DNA from: M3007 sp041741155
GTDB taxonomy: Bacteria; Bacteroidota; Bacteroidia; Chitinophagales; Saprospiraceae
NCBI GenBank assembly: GCA_041741155.1
Contig: JBGSKO010000062.1
Location: 1-64,000 of the forward strand
DNA length: 64,000 nt
Reading direction: 5' to 3'
A program made the translations under genes and the position numbers. Shown here in pieces: positions 17,955 to 26,115 of the stretch. The notes beneath the pieces are model-generated. The model was given only the letters and a program-made list of their open reading frames with translations, had not been told where the DNA came from and did no database searches. Position 1 is the first letter of the stretch, and every line of letters starts with the position of its first letter.

Positions 17955-19141
17955 GATTGTTCCATCTGGCGGTGCCGCCGCCACACCATGACCGCCCCGA
18001 CTGCACTCACCAGCAACAGGCATAAGGAGATAATTTCCGCCTGGCTCAGTTTCATGCCGAATACCTCATGGTGTACGTTCACCCGGATTTTTTCAATTAA
18101 AAACCGCTCAACGGCAATGAGGGACAAGTACACGAAAAACAGCATCCCCGGCGCCTTCAGGCGCTTGCGCAAGGCCCACAAAATGCCAAAAACCGCCACC
18201 ATCATCAGGGTTTCGTAAAAGGGCGTAGGAAATACCGGCATGGACAACTGCATACAATACTCCCAGGTGCAGCCCTCAATAGGTACGCTCGAGACCGGAT
18301 CCGTAAGCGGGGTGTTCAGCACGTTGTGCGGGTAAGTAGTAGCCCACATCCAGTCAGGCAAAAAGCCCATCCAATCGGGCTTGGGCGCCTGGTTCACAAT
18401 GCCCCAGTCGCCGTCGCCACTCAATTGGCAACCGATGCGCCCTACTCCGTAACCGACCGTCAGGGCAGGGGCCACAGCGTCGGCAGCAGGAAGGAAGGGC
18501 ACGCCATTGCGCCACAGGTACACCACCACGGCCACAAAACCCAGTACCAGCCCGCCGTAAAATGCCAGTCCGCCGCCAGATAACAGTGCGCCGGCGGGAT
18601 CCCGCAAAAACGACTCCCAGTTGTCGAACAAATCAAAAAACTTGGCGCCGAGGATTCCACCCACGGCAGCCCACACGGTTATTTCGCTGATGCGATCGTG
18701 TGGCCAAATATCCACCTCGCGGGATACCGGTTTGTCCTTGCGCTTGCGCGACGCTTCCCACCAGCTCAGTCCGCCGAAAAACGCAGCGCCAATAAGTGCT
18801 GCCGGCCAGTGCATTTTGCCCGACAGGATGATGGATGCGGGATCTTGCCGGAACTCGACAAAATGCTGCATGGCGTACAGCCCCTTTCCGCCGAGGATCA
18901 GGCCGACCAATGCATTCATGGCAATATCTGTCGGCGAAGCGGGCAAGCCCTCGGTAATGACCACTTTAGCCGGACGGAAAAAGCCCTCCCGGGCCTTTCG
19001 CTTCAATTCAGCATAGTACGTCGTGGCGCCTGCCAGAAAAGCAAGTGCGAGGAAAAAGCCAAATGTTTTGAACACGGACAGCCAATTGTCCGGCTCTGTG
19101 CCGATCAGGGCGTGAAACAGGTAGGATAGGTCTGGATACAT
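17951..19141 (-). CDS. lgt: Prolipoprotein diacylglyceryl transferase
   Basis: Lgt moves diacylglycerol from phosphatidylglycerol to the lipobox cysteine of prelipoproteins at the inner membrane. The signature GVGRIGCQLSGDGDWG and the later YPHNVLN and TPFYETLMM segments are present, with about seven membrane helices. At 396 residues it is longer than the enterobacterial enzyme (about 290); the additional length lies mainly in the N-terminal half and around the PKPDWMGFLPDWMWATTY loop, as in the Bacteroidota long form. The start is the ATG at 19141; the eight upstream codons would overlap the exact -7 element at 19148-19155. The lipoprotein encoded at 3079 is an example of its substrates. Confidence 0.95.
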   Translation of the reverse strand: MYPDLSYLFHALIGTEPDNWLSVFKTFGFFLALAFLAGATTYYAELKRKAREGFFRPAKVVITEGLPASPTDIAMNALVGLILGGKGLYAMQHFVEFRQDPASIILSGKMHWPAALIGAAFFGGLSWWEASRKRKDKPVSREVDIWPHDRISEITVWAAVGGILGAKFFDLFDNWESFLRDPAGALLSGGGLAFYGGLVLGFVAVVVYLWRNGVPFLPAADAVAPALTVGYGVGRIGCQLSGDGDWGIVNQAPKPDWMGFLPDWMWATTYPHNVLNTPLTDPVSSVPIEGCTWEYCMQLSMPVFPTPFYETLMMVAVFGILWALRKRLKAPGMLFFVYLSLIAVERFLIEKIRVNVHHEVFGMKLSQAEIISLCLLLVSAVGAVMVWRRHRQMEQS

Positions 19142-19147
19142 AATGGG

Positions 19148-19155
19148 CAAAGGTA
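19148..19155 (-). promoter_or_regulatory. -7 element TACCTTTG for lgt
   Basis: An exact TAnnTTTG match on the minus strand ends six bases before the lgt ATG. If transcription starts about seven bases downstream, the message begins at or next to the start codon. Confidence 0.75.
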
Positions 19156-19177
19156 GCCGACACATTGGAAATTTGTG

Positions 19178-20056
19178 TCACCCCTGCTGAACGATTTGGC
19201 TCAGAAAGAATATCTGGCAAAAGGCCGTCAGCCCCAAGAGCGCGTAGGCCAGGCGTGGAAAAAAATACAAGCCGTAGGCAAAAAAACGATCCCATGCGGG
19301 AAAAAACAGCAGTAACAATACCGCATAGGCCGGTAAAAGGCTGCTCAAATCCTGCTGCGGCAGCCCACCCAGAAAAGCCAGATAGAGCAGCAGACTCAAC
19401 GCCAGCACTCGTTTGGAATACAGGTGCACGTCGGTTTTTTTGAACAAGAAAAAAAGCGCAGGCAGGGTGAGGCAAAAAAACGGATGTACCAGCGGGTACA
19501 GCAGGTATGCCATATTGGGCAGTGCGTACGAGCGGGCGCCCGCTGCGTGTTCAAATGTATTTTTAAACAAATGGAACCCCGACCAGTCCTGCCAGCCCAA
19601 CGCTCCGGAAAAACTGCTCATCCGCGTATGCAACACCCAGGTTAGCACCAGGAAAACCCCGACAGAAGTGCCCAACCCTGCCCACTGCCGTCGCCGCCAG
19701 AGTTCCAGTATCAAAGCCAACGCAGGAAGCGCCAGCAGCGCAGCCAGAACAGGATGCAAAAAAATGGAAACACTGAGCAAGGCAGAAAACAGCACCACAT
19801 CACGGCTGCTCTCCCGTTCCAGCGCGCGCAATGCAAAGAACAGCGCACCAAGGGCACAAGCTAAGGTCGGCACGAAGGGCGAATACGCCGCCAGCCCCGA
19901 CCACAGAAAAACCGGCGACATCGCCAGCAGCAGCACACCGTAGGTCCACCTGCTTTTGGCGTACGCGCCGGGCGAAAGCACGCGTAATGTTAACTCAAAC
20001 AGGAAGAGTACCGTGGGCATCGCCAGCCAGGAAACCAATTGAGGGGTCAATTCCAT
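19178..20056 (-). CDS. Multi-pass membrane protein, possible truncated GT-C glycosyltransferase
   Basis: The 292-residue protein has about eight to nine hydrophobic helices with short polar loops (FHLFKNTFEHAAGARSY, FKKTDVHLYSKR). Its hydropathy resembles the C-terminal two thirds of GT-C/ArnT-like enzymes, including the SPFVPTLACALGALFFALRA and FLHPVLAALLALPAL helices. The N-terminal portion, where GT-C enzymes carry their acidic catalytic loop, is missing. The ATG lies ten bases after the stop of the SprB-like gene, with no room for the missing part. It may be a degraded remnant or a small membrane protein of its own. Family placement is by hydropathy only. Confidence 0.6.
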   Translation of the reverse strand: MELTPQLVSWLAMPTVLFLFELTLRVLSPGAYAKSRWTYGVLLLAMSPVFLWSGLAAYSPFVPTLACALGALFFALRALERESSRDVVLFSALLSVSIFLHPVLAALLALPALALILELWRRRQWAGLGTSVGVFLVLTWVLHTRMSSFSGALGWQDWSGFHLFKNTFEHAAGARSYALPNMAYLLYPLVHPFFCLTLPALFFLFKKTDVHLYSKRVLALSLLLYLAFLGGLPQQDLSSLLPAYAVLLLLFFPAWDRFFAYGLYFFPRLAYALLGLTAFCQIFFLSQIVQQG

Positions 20057-20066
20057 CCGGCTGCGA

Positions 20067-23000
20067 TCAAAACTTACTCAACTTCAACGTTTTGGTCTCT
20101 CCATCCCCAAAACGGATACGCGCCAGATAAATACCCGGCATCAAATCGGCTACCGGTATCTCAAAAAATTCGATGCTGCCTGCGGATATTTTCAAGGAAT
20201 GCAGCAACGCGCCATTGGCGGCGAAAATCTGTACATGAGCGTCGGATTCGTAGGGCATTAAATTGCGGACATACAGCACCTGCGTTGTCGGATTCGGGTA
20301 CACCACCAGCGACTCCTCCATGGTAATACTCAGCATCGTCTCCCGAACTTCCGAAATACTCTCCGCTCCTGCCGGGCTGATGCGCCGCACGCGGTAGTAG
20401 TTCATACCGTTTTCCGGGGTATAGTCCATGAGATCATATACGTTCGGTCCTGCGGCGTTTTCACCGCCCAGCATCTCGCCAACAGTGCTCCAGTTGAGTT
20501 GGTCCATAGAGCGCTCGGCGATGTACAGGTATCGGGTCATTTCCGGCAACGTGCTCCACTCCAGTTTAACTGCCGTATTGTTCATGGGCGTAGCATTGAA
20601 CACCGTGAAAAACTGCGGACAACCCGGCGAACCGGCGGGTTTCACCGTGATGGTAATCATGTTGCCTTCCAGGAAGTTCAGGCAGTTCTCCCGGCGTACA
20701 CAACGCAGGAAAAATGCAGTTTCAAACAACGGGCCGGGCTGATAAACAGAATCCGTGGCGCCCGGAATGGCCACCCAACTTTGTTGGCCCTGGCTGTTTT
20801 GAAGATACTGCATCCATACATACTGCAGTGCACCGCTGCCGCCCTGGGGCGGAAAGAGCGGGTTTCCGTATAACTGCGCCGGTGTTTCTCCCTCGCAAAT
20901 CGTCTGATTGCAGCAGATGATACCCGCCTTCGTGACATTTTCGCAAATCAAGTGAATCCCGGCATCCACGCACAGGTTGTCGCCCTGCCCGCCAACGATG
21001 ACGATCGGATCGGTATTGCCGTTTGGTTTGGCATCGCTGTCCTTGCAGGTGTTGTTCACTTTGTTTTTTCCGGCAAACTCAAACCCGGCAGGAAGGCCGC
21101 TGAAATTGACGATGTACTTGCCCGGCTCTACGCAGGCAAATCCGTATTTTCCCGAGGTATCCGTTTGCACCGTAACCAGAACGATATCGTCGGGAGTCCC
21201 AAAAAGGGTATCGAGTCCCGGCTGGATGAGTTTTACGATGATACCCGGCACGCCTTTTTCCGTCGGGTGCTGCGCACCGTCCTGATCGTTGTCATACCAG
21301 ACAAAATCGCCCACCGTGACACCGCTCCCACCGGAAATTTGAATCGTGACCATAGCTGTGGCAGAACATCCATTGGAATCCGTGACCGTCACCGTGTGCA
21401 TACCCTGGGTGAGGTTGGTTGCCGTGGCCGTGGTTTCCCCATTGTCCCATTGGTAACTAAACGGTGATGTTCCGTTCGTGGCATTGGCGGTGGCACTGCC
21501 CGGCCCGGAGCAGCTTGCATCCGAAACAACCATAATGTTCACCACCGGCAGCGGGGGCGCAGCCAGTGTTACCGATTGAATAGCCGTGCACCCCAGAGCA
21601 TCGGTGACCGTAACGGTGTACGTATCGGGCGCCAGTCCGGAAATGGCGGCTCCTGTGAGGTTGTTTGACCATTGAAAGGACAACGGAGCCGTACCACCGG
21701 AAACATTAGCCAGCACCGAGCCAAGGCTGATACAAGTGGCTTGTGCCGTCACTGAAATGGTGACCGTAGGCGAAGGTGGTGCGGAAATAAGCACCGTATC
21801 GGTAGCCGTACAGCCGCCTGCATCGGTGGCCGTCACGATGTGCTGCCCCGGATTGAGGTTGACCGCTGTGGCGGATACGCTGCCGTTATCCCAAAAATAG
21901 GTGTACGGGGGCGTGCCACCGGAAGCCGTGGCAGTGGCACTGCCGTTGGTGGTGCAGGTTGCATTTACAACCGACGTGATGGCTACCGATGGTAGCGGCG
22001 GAGCAGCCAGCGAGACATTCGCCGTGGCTGTACATCCGCCCGCGTCGGTGGCCGTCACGGTAAAGGTGGCGGCTGTCAGGTTGGTAGCCGTGGCCGTCAG
22101 ATTTCCGTTACTCCAGGCATAGCCGTAGGGCGGGATACCGCCGGTAGCCGTAGCTGTAGCACTGCCAAGAACCGCGCAAGTGACCTGTGTAGAAATATTC
22201 GCCGTCACATTTGGCAGCGGCGACTGCACGATTGCAACCGTATCGGTAGCTGTACAGCCGGAGGCATCCGTGACCACGACAATATTGGGGCCTACGGCGA
22301 GATTCACCGCCGAAGCCGTCGTATCGGTGCCGTTCCAAACAAACAAATATGGCAACGTGCCGCCCGAGGCGGTAGCCGAGGCATTGCCACCTGCCACGCA
22401 AGTTGCCGGGCCATTTGCTACGGCCGTAACCGTCAAGGTGGATGGTTGCTGCACGATAGCTACTGTGGCTGTACCGGTACAACCCGATGGCACATCTGTG
22501 ATGGTGACGGTGTAGGTGCCTGCAGCCAGGTTAGTAGCTACAGCGGTGGTGTCGTTATTGCTCCAGAGGTAGGTAAAATTACCTGAGCCGCCCGTTGTCG
22601 TAGCCGAAGCGCTGCCCCCGACGAGGCAAAGAGCGTCGCCCAGTTTGTCGGTGGTGACGCTCAGGATGGTGTTGTTCCCGGGAATATCGGTGTCTATCAA
22701 AAACTCGCAACCGTTGGCATCCGTTACGACGGCGGTCACCGGACCTGCCGGTCCGGAGGTTGTGAATAATGTGTCGCCGGTATTCCACAGAATCGTGTAC
22801 CCGGGAGTGCCGCCGGAAGGCAACACCGTAGCGCTGCCGGGCTGTCCGCAAGCAGCGGCGGTAAAGTTGGTAGCCACATCCAGCGGCGGCGGCTCCACCA
22901 CTGTAGCCGAAGCCGAGTTGGAGCACCCGTTAACATCCGTGACCGTCACGGTATAGGTACCCGGCGGAAGGTTAGGCAACACCTGCGTTTGCGGAAATCC

Positions 23001-23654
23001 ACTGCCCCAGTCGAATACATACGGTGGCGTGCCGGTCATGGGGCCGGCATACACAGAGCCGTTATCGTCACCAAAACAGAGAATATCTGTAGGTATGGCC
23101 ATCAGCCAGATGCCTTCATTTTGAAAAAAGACAGTGTTTCCGCCCACAGCGGTACAGCCGTTGAAGTCCGTCACGGTGACCGTATAGGGGCCTTCAGTCA
23201 AACCATTGAGCTGAAATCCGGAACCATTATTGCTCCAGCTGAAGGCATACGGAGCCGTACCGCCAGTAGGCACCGCTGTAGCAATACCATCGGGCGCAAT
23301 GCCGCAAATTTGATCTTCTGTAGAAACCGTAACGCCGAGCAGGTTGGGTTGAATAATCGAAACCGAACCGACTGCGGTGTTTGCGTTAGCATCCGACACC
23401 GTGACCGTGTACGTGCCGGCACAAAGGCTGTTCAGCGAAGCGCCGGCATCGCCCGTACTCCATACGAACGTGTAGGGAAACGTACCGCCGAGGCCGACGG
23501 CCGTCGTAGAACCGTCGCAGTTGCCAAAACAACTCACATTGGTTTGTAAAAAAGTTACGCTTACCTGAGCATTCAGGAATATGGGCAACAGCGCAATAGC
23601 TAAGCTAACGAAATGGCGCGCACGGAATCGGAGGCTACTATGTTTTTGTTCCAT
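20067..23654 (-). CDS. SprB-repeat surface protein with SdrD B-like domain, T9SS cargo
   Basis: The 1195-residue protein has a signal peptide ending LPIFLNAQ. Residues about 30-770 contain ten SprB-type repeats of about 74 residues, each with a GG(T/I)xPYxxxW core, then GTYTVTVTDxNGC. Residues about 778-870 form an SdrD B-like domain (GDFVWYDNDQDGAQHPTEKG), followed by a cysteine-containing segment and, at the end, a T9SS type A sorting domain (LVVYPNPTTQVLYVRN). In gliding Bacteroidota SprB is a motile surface adhesin; this protein is far shorter than SprB, so adhesion is inferred and gliding is not. A -7 element lies at 23804-23811. The short membrane-protein gene follows ten bases after its stop. 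Confidence 0.93.
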   Translation of the reverse strand: MEQKHSSLRFRARHFVSLAIALLPIFLNAQVSVTFLQTNVSCFGNCDGSTTAVGLGGTFPYTFVWSTGDAGASLNSLCAGTYTVTVSDANANTAVGSVSIIQPNLLGVTVSTEDQICGIAPDGIATAVPTGGTAPYAFSWSNNGSGFQLNGLTEGPYTVTVTDFNGCTAVGGNTVFFQNEGIWLMAIPTDILCFGDDNGSVYAGPMTGTPPYVFDWGSGFPQTQVLPNLPPGTYTVTVTDVNGCSNSASATVVEPPPLDVATNFTAAACGQPGSATVLPSGGTPGYTILWNTGDTLFTTSGPAGPVTAVVTDANGCEFLIDTDIPGNNTILSVTTDKLGDALCLVGGSASATTTGGSGNFTYLWSNNDTTAVATNLAAGTYTVTITDVPSGCTGTATVAIVQQPSTLTVTAVANGPATCVAGGNASATASGGTLPYLFVWNGTDTTASAVNLAVGPNIVVVTDASGCTATDTVAIVQSPLPNVTANISTQVTCAVLGSATATATGGIPPYGYAWSNGNLTATATNLTAATFTVTATDAGGCTATANVSLAAPPLPSVAITSVVNATCTTNGSATATASGGTPPYTYFWDNGSVSATAVNLNPGQHIVTATDAGGCTATDTVLISAPPSPTVTISVTAQATCISLGSVLANVSGGTAPLSFQWSNNLTGAAISGLAPDTYTVTVTDALGCTAIQSVTLAAPPLPVVNIMVVSDASCSGPGSATANATNGTSPFSYQWDNGETTATATNLTQGMHTVTVTDSNGCSATAMVTIQISGGSGVTVGDFVWYDNDQDGAQHPTEKGVPGIIVKLIQPGLDTLFGTPDDIVLVTVQTDTSGKYGFACVEPGKYIVNFSGLPAGFEFAGKNKVNNTCKDSDAKPNGNTDPIVIVGGQGDNLCVDAGIHLICENVTKAGIICCNQTICEGETPAQLYGNPLFPPQGGSGALQYVWMQYLQNSQGQQSWVAIPGATDSVYQPGPLFETAFFLRCVRRENCLNFLEGNMITITVKPAGSPGCPQFFTVFNATPMNNTAVKLEWSTLPEMTRYLYIAERSMDQLNWSTVGEMLGGENAAGPNVYDLMDYTPENGMNYYRVRRISPAGAESISEVRETMLSITMEESLVVYPNPTTQVLYVRNLMPYESDAHVQIFAANGALLHSLKISAGSIEFFEIPVADLMPGIYLARIRFGDGETKTLKLSKF

Positions 23655-23803
23655 CAGAACAGCGTGGTTTTAACAATCATAAAAATACCAAAAAGTAAAA
23701 CACCAATAAACTTGCCAAGATGCGGCAGGGCAGGCATGTGCTTTCATGAAACGGGGGGAAACGACTGGATTGACTGCCCGGAGACAAACTGCCCAAGCCG
23801 GTA

Positions 23804-23811
23804 CAAAAGTA
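23804..23811 (-). promoter_or_regulatory. -7 element TACTTTTG, likely for the SprB-like gene
   Basis: An exact TAnnTTTG match on the minus strand, 149 bases before the ATG at 23654. It overlaps the region just downstream of dcd on the same strand, which contains no gene (23655-23837). Confidence 0.5.
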
Positions 23812-23837
23812 AGCTGATTCGCGCTAGCCGGGCAAGG

Positions 23838-24374
23838 CTATTGAAAATTCTTCCACATCATACTTTCCATTGGCTTGTCGCTGCGCTGGTTGTACTTGGC
23901 GTTGGGCTTGCGGTTGTAGTAGTTTTCGATTCCGCCCTCAATGGCAAAATAGATCAATTGCCCGATGGGCATACCCGCATACACCCGAACAGGTTGCACG
24001 CAGGAAATTTCCAGTGTCCAGTGGTTGGAAAAACCCACGTCGCCCTTGCCCGCCGTGGCATGTATATCAATACCCAAACGCCCGATACTGCTCTTGCCCT
24101 CCAGAAACGGCACGGTGGCATGCGTTTCGGTATATTCCTCCGTCACGCCCAGATACAGCGTGCCGGGTTGAAGCAAAAAACCCGCTTCGGAAATTTCCAG
24201 CGATTCAATCGGATTGTGTTTTTTGGCATCCAGCACCCGATCGCGGTACACGGCGAGATACTTGCCCAGGTGTACATCGTAGGAGTTGGTGCCCAGGCAC
24301 TCGCGGCGAAACGGCTCGATGACGATCTCGCGGGCCTCAATGGCTTCCAGGATTTTTTTGTCGGTAAGAATCAT
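23838..24374 (-). CDS. dcd: dCTP deaminase
   Basis: The enzyme converts dCTP to dUTP, which feeds thymidylate synthesis. The 178-residue length, the GTNSYDVHLGKYLAVY N-terminal motif, the catalytic EGKSSIGRLGIDIHATAG region with the conserved serine-arginine pair, and the GDVGFSNHWTLEI motif are those of the trimeric dUTPase/dCTP deaminase fold. Whether it also hydrolyses dUTP cannot be told. It is divergent from the CoA-binding gene, and an exact -7 element sits 34 bases before its ATG. Confidence 0.96.
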   Translation of the reverse strand: MILTDKKILEAIEAREIVIEPFRRECLGTNSYDVHLGKYLAVYRDRVLDAKKHNPIESLEISEAGFLLQPGTLYLGVTEEYTETHATVPFLEGKSSIGRLGIDIHATAGKGDVGFSNHWTLEISCVQPVRVYAGMPIGQLIYFAIEGGIENYYNRKPNAKYNQRSDKPMESMMWKNFQ

Positions 24375-24408
24375 TGGGATTAACGATTTGTGGTTGTTGG
24401 CGGGGGCG

Positions 24409-24416
24409 CAAAGGTA
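24409..24416 (-). promoter_or_regulatory. -7 element TACCTTTG for dcd
   Basis: Exact TAnnTTTG match on the minus strand, 34 bases before the dcd ATG, in the 95-base gap shared with the divergent CoA-binding protein gene. Confidence 0.7.
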
Positions 24417-24469
24417 CCGGTTTGGGGTCGCTTGGCGAACATTAATTAAAAATGCCCGTTCTTCACAGC

Positions 24470-24829
24470 ATGAAAAAGACGCTTGTGCTGGGCGCTACGC
24501 CTAATCCCGCTCGCTATGCCTACCTGGCTATAAACGCCCTGATAAAACACGGACACGAGGCTGTCCCGGTGGGTATTCGCAGCGGCGAGGTTGCGGGCCA
24601 GACCATCCTGCAGGGTATGCCTGCGGTGCCGGATGTAGATACCGTCACCCTGTACATCGGTCCGCAGCGGCAGCCCGACTATTACGATTACATCCTTTCC
24701 CTAAAACCCAAGCGTATCATTTTTAACCCCGGCACCGAAAACCCCGAACTGGAAACATTAGCCCAGGCAAACGGCATCGAAACGGTGGAAGGCTGCACGC
24801 TGGTCATGCTGACCATTGGCAAATATTGA
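24470..24829 (+). CDS. CoA-binding protein (CoA_binding_2 Rossmann fold)
   Basis: The 119-residue single-domain protein has the glycine-rich start KKTLVLGATPNPARYAYLA, then NALIKHGHEAVPVG, DTVTLYIGP and a C-terminal VEGCTLVML. This is the YccU-like CoA-binding Rossmann fold. Members bind acyl-CoA or CoA, but the physiological role is unknown. An in-frame ATG at 24452 would add six residues; the ATG at 24470 starts directly before the KKTLVLG strand. The nitrilase gene starts 26 bases after its stop and is probably co-transcribed. Confidence 0.88.
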   Translation: MKKTLVLGATPNPARYAYLAINALIKHGHEAVPVGIRSGEVAGQTILQGMPAVPDVDTVTLYIGPQRQPDYYDYILSLKPKRIIFNPGTENPELETLAQANGIETVEGCTLVMLTIGKY

Positions 24830-24855
24830 TTTCATCGCTCTATACTACGAATACC

Positions 24856-25638
24856 ATGCGCCTCACCATCGTACAAACTGCCCTCCACTGGGAAAACCCC
24901 GCGACCAACCGGGCCATCCTTGCCGAAAAACTGGCGCCCTTGGCCGGTCAAACGGACCTCGTCGTTCTGCCTGAAATGTTTACCACCGGTTTTTCCATGC
25001 ATGCCGCTGCATTGGCAGAAGACATGGCCGGCCCCACCATGCACTGGCTACGCGAACAAGCAGCCCGGCTCGGGGCCGCCGTTGTCGGGAGTTTTATTTG
25101 CCGGGAAAACGACCACTATTACAACCGACTGGTTTTTATGCGCCCCGAGGGGCAGGCCGACTGCTACGACAAACGCCACCTGTTCAGCCTCGCCGGCGAG
25201 CACGAAACGTACACCCCCGGCTCGGAGCGCCTCGTTACCGAGTGGCTGGGCTGGCGCATCTGCCCCCTGATTTGTTATGACCTGCGTTTCCCGGTCTGGA
25301 GCCGGCAGGACAAGCCCGCGCCGTATGACCTGCTGTTGTACGTCGCCAACTGGCCCGCCCGCCGCGGACACCACTGGCGCAGCCTGTTGCCTGCTCGCGC
25401 CATCGAAAACCAGTGCTACGTCGGAGCCGTCAACATCGTGGGAGCAGACGGCAACGGTTACGAGTACCAGGGAGACTCCGGCATTTGGGACCACACCGGC
25501 ATGGCCCTTTGCCAAATCAGCGGTGCGGCAGGCGTGTACACCGGAACATTGGAACTGGAAGCCATGCGCCAATACCGCCGGCAATTGCCGTTTCTGGAAG
25601 ATGCCGATGCGTTTCAGATCAGTACCCGCGGACTTTAG
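24856..25638 (+). CDS. Nitrilase-family omega-amidase-like hydrolase
   Basis: The 260-residue cytoplasmic hydrolase has a complete Glu-Lys-Cys triad: E40 in VVLPEMFTTGFS, K106 in YDKRHLF and C140 in ICYDLRFP. Length and the MFTTGFSM loop match the YafV/Nit2 omega-amidase subgroup, which hydrolyses the amides alpha-ketoglutaramate and alpha-ketosuccinamate as repair of transamination by-products. Substrate is inferred from that resemblance. The ATG before RLTIVQTALHW is chosen over an upstream TTG inside the CoA-binding gene's end. A complex inverted-repeat region begins six bases after its stop. Confidence 0.9.
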   Translation: MRLTIVQTALHWENPATNRAILAEKLAPLAGQTDLVVLPEMFTTGFSMHAAALAEDMAGPTMHWLREQAARLGAAVVGSFICRENDHYYNRLVFMRPEGQADCYDKRHLFSLAGEHETYTPGSERLVTEWLGWRICPLICYDLRFPVWSRQDKPAPYDLLLYVANWPARRGHHWRSLLPARAIENQCYVGAVNIVGADGNGYEYQGDSGIWDHTGMALCQISGAAGVYTGTLELEAMRQYRRQLPFLEDADAFQISTRGL

Positions 25639-25643
25639 ATACC

Positions 25644-25992
25644 ACATGAGTCATCCCGAATTTTTCAAGCGTGTTCAGAGAACTGTGTCAGCCCGTTCAG
25701 AGCAAATTTAACACAGACAAACGCAGACTTCGGCACAGACAAACACAGAGTGTAACTTATTTAAAATCAAACTTCTGTGTTTGTCTGTGCCGAAGTCTGC
25801 GTTTGTCTGTGTTAAAAAATATCTCTCGGTAGGTTTGACACAGTTCTCTGAACACTCCCAATTTTGCAAGGAAACAAGGACATCGGAAAAACATGCGCCG
25901 GCATTGGGAGCAAAAACATCCCGCCCAATACGCGCCGGATATCTCGAAAAATGGGCGATTCAACTGTTTTCAAAATTCGGGATGACTCATGT
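25644..25992. repeat. Nested triple inverted-repeat element (MITE- or IS-remnant-like)
   Basis: Three perfect arm pairs lie inside one another: outer 21-base arms (25644-25664 and 25972-25992), middle 20-base arms (25671-25690, GTGTTCAGAGAACTGTGTCA, and 25836-25855) and inner 43-base arms (25707-25749 and 25774-25816) around a 24-base loop. The inner arm also contains a direct repeat (CACAGACAAACGCAGA / CACAGACAAACACAGA). The right side has 116 additional bases between the middle and outer arms. There is no transposase. A 19-base relative of the middle arm recurs at 36221-36239, so this is a dispersed sequence. Possible ends of an IS256-like element; family assignment is tentative. Confidence 0.9.
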
Positions 25993-26032
25993 TTGAAGCC
26001 AAAAAAACTTGCATTTCCCGCATTTTTTTGAA

Positions 26033-26040
26033 CAACTTTG
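26033..26040 (+). promoter_or_regulatory. -7-like element CAACTTTG upstream of the LOG-family gene
   Basis: This matches TAnnTTTG at five of six fixed positions. It lies 75 bases before the ATG at 26116 and upstream of the leader terminator, so transcripts from it would have to pass the hairpin. Confidence 0.4.
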
Positions 26041-26056
26041 CCGCCCTTTTCCTTTC

Positions 26057-26093
26057 AAAAAAAGCCCGCCGTAATCCCGGCGGGCTTTTTTTT
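26057..26093 (+). terminator. Rho-independent terminator hairpin in front of the LOG-family gene
   Basis: A perfect 9-bp stem, AGCCCGCCG (26063-26071) with CGGCGGGCT (26078-26086), closes a six-base loop and is followed by eight T residues; the A-run upstream also allows termination on the minus strand. No gene ends nearby on the plus strand (the nitrilase stops 420 bases earlier). It either ends read-through from the repeat element or acts as an attenuator of the next gene. Confidence 0.85.
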
Positions 26094-26115
26094 CCCAACA
26101 ATAATCTGATACAAT

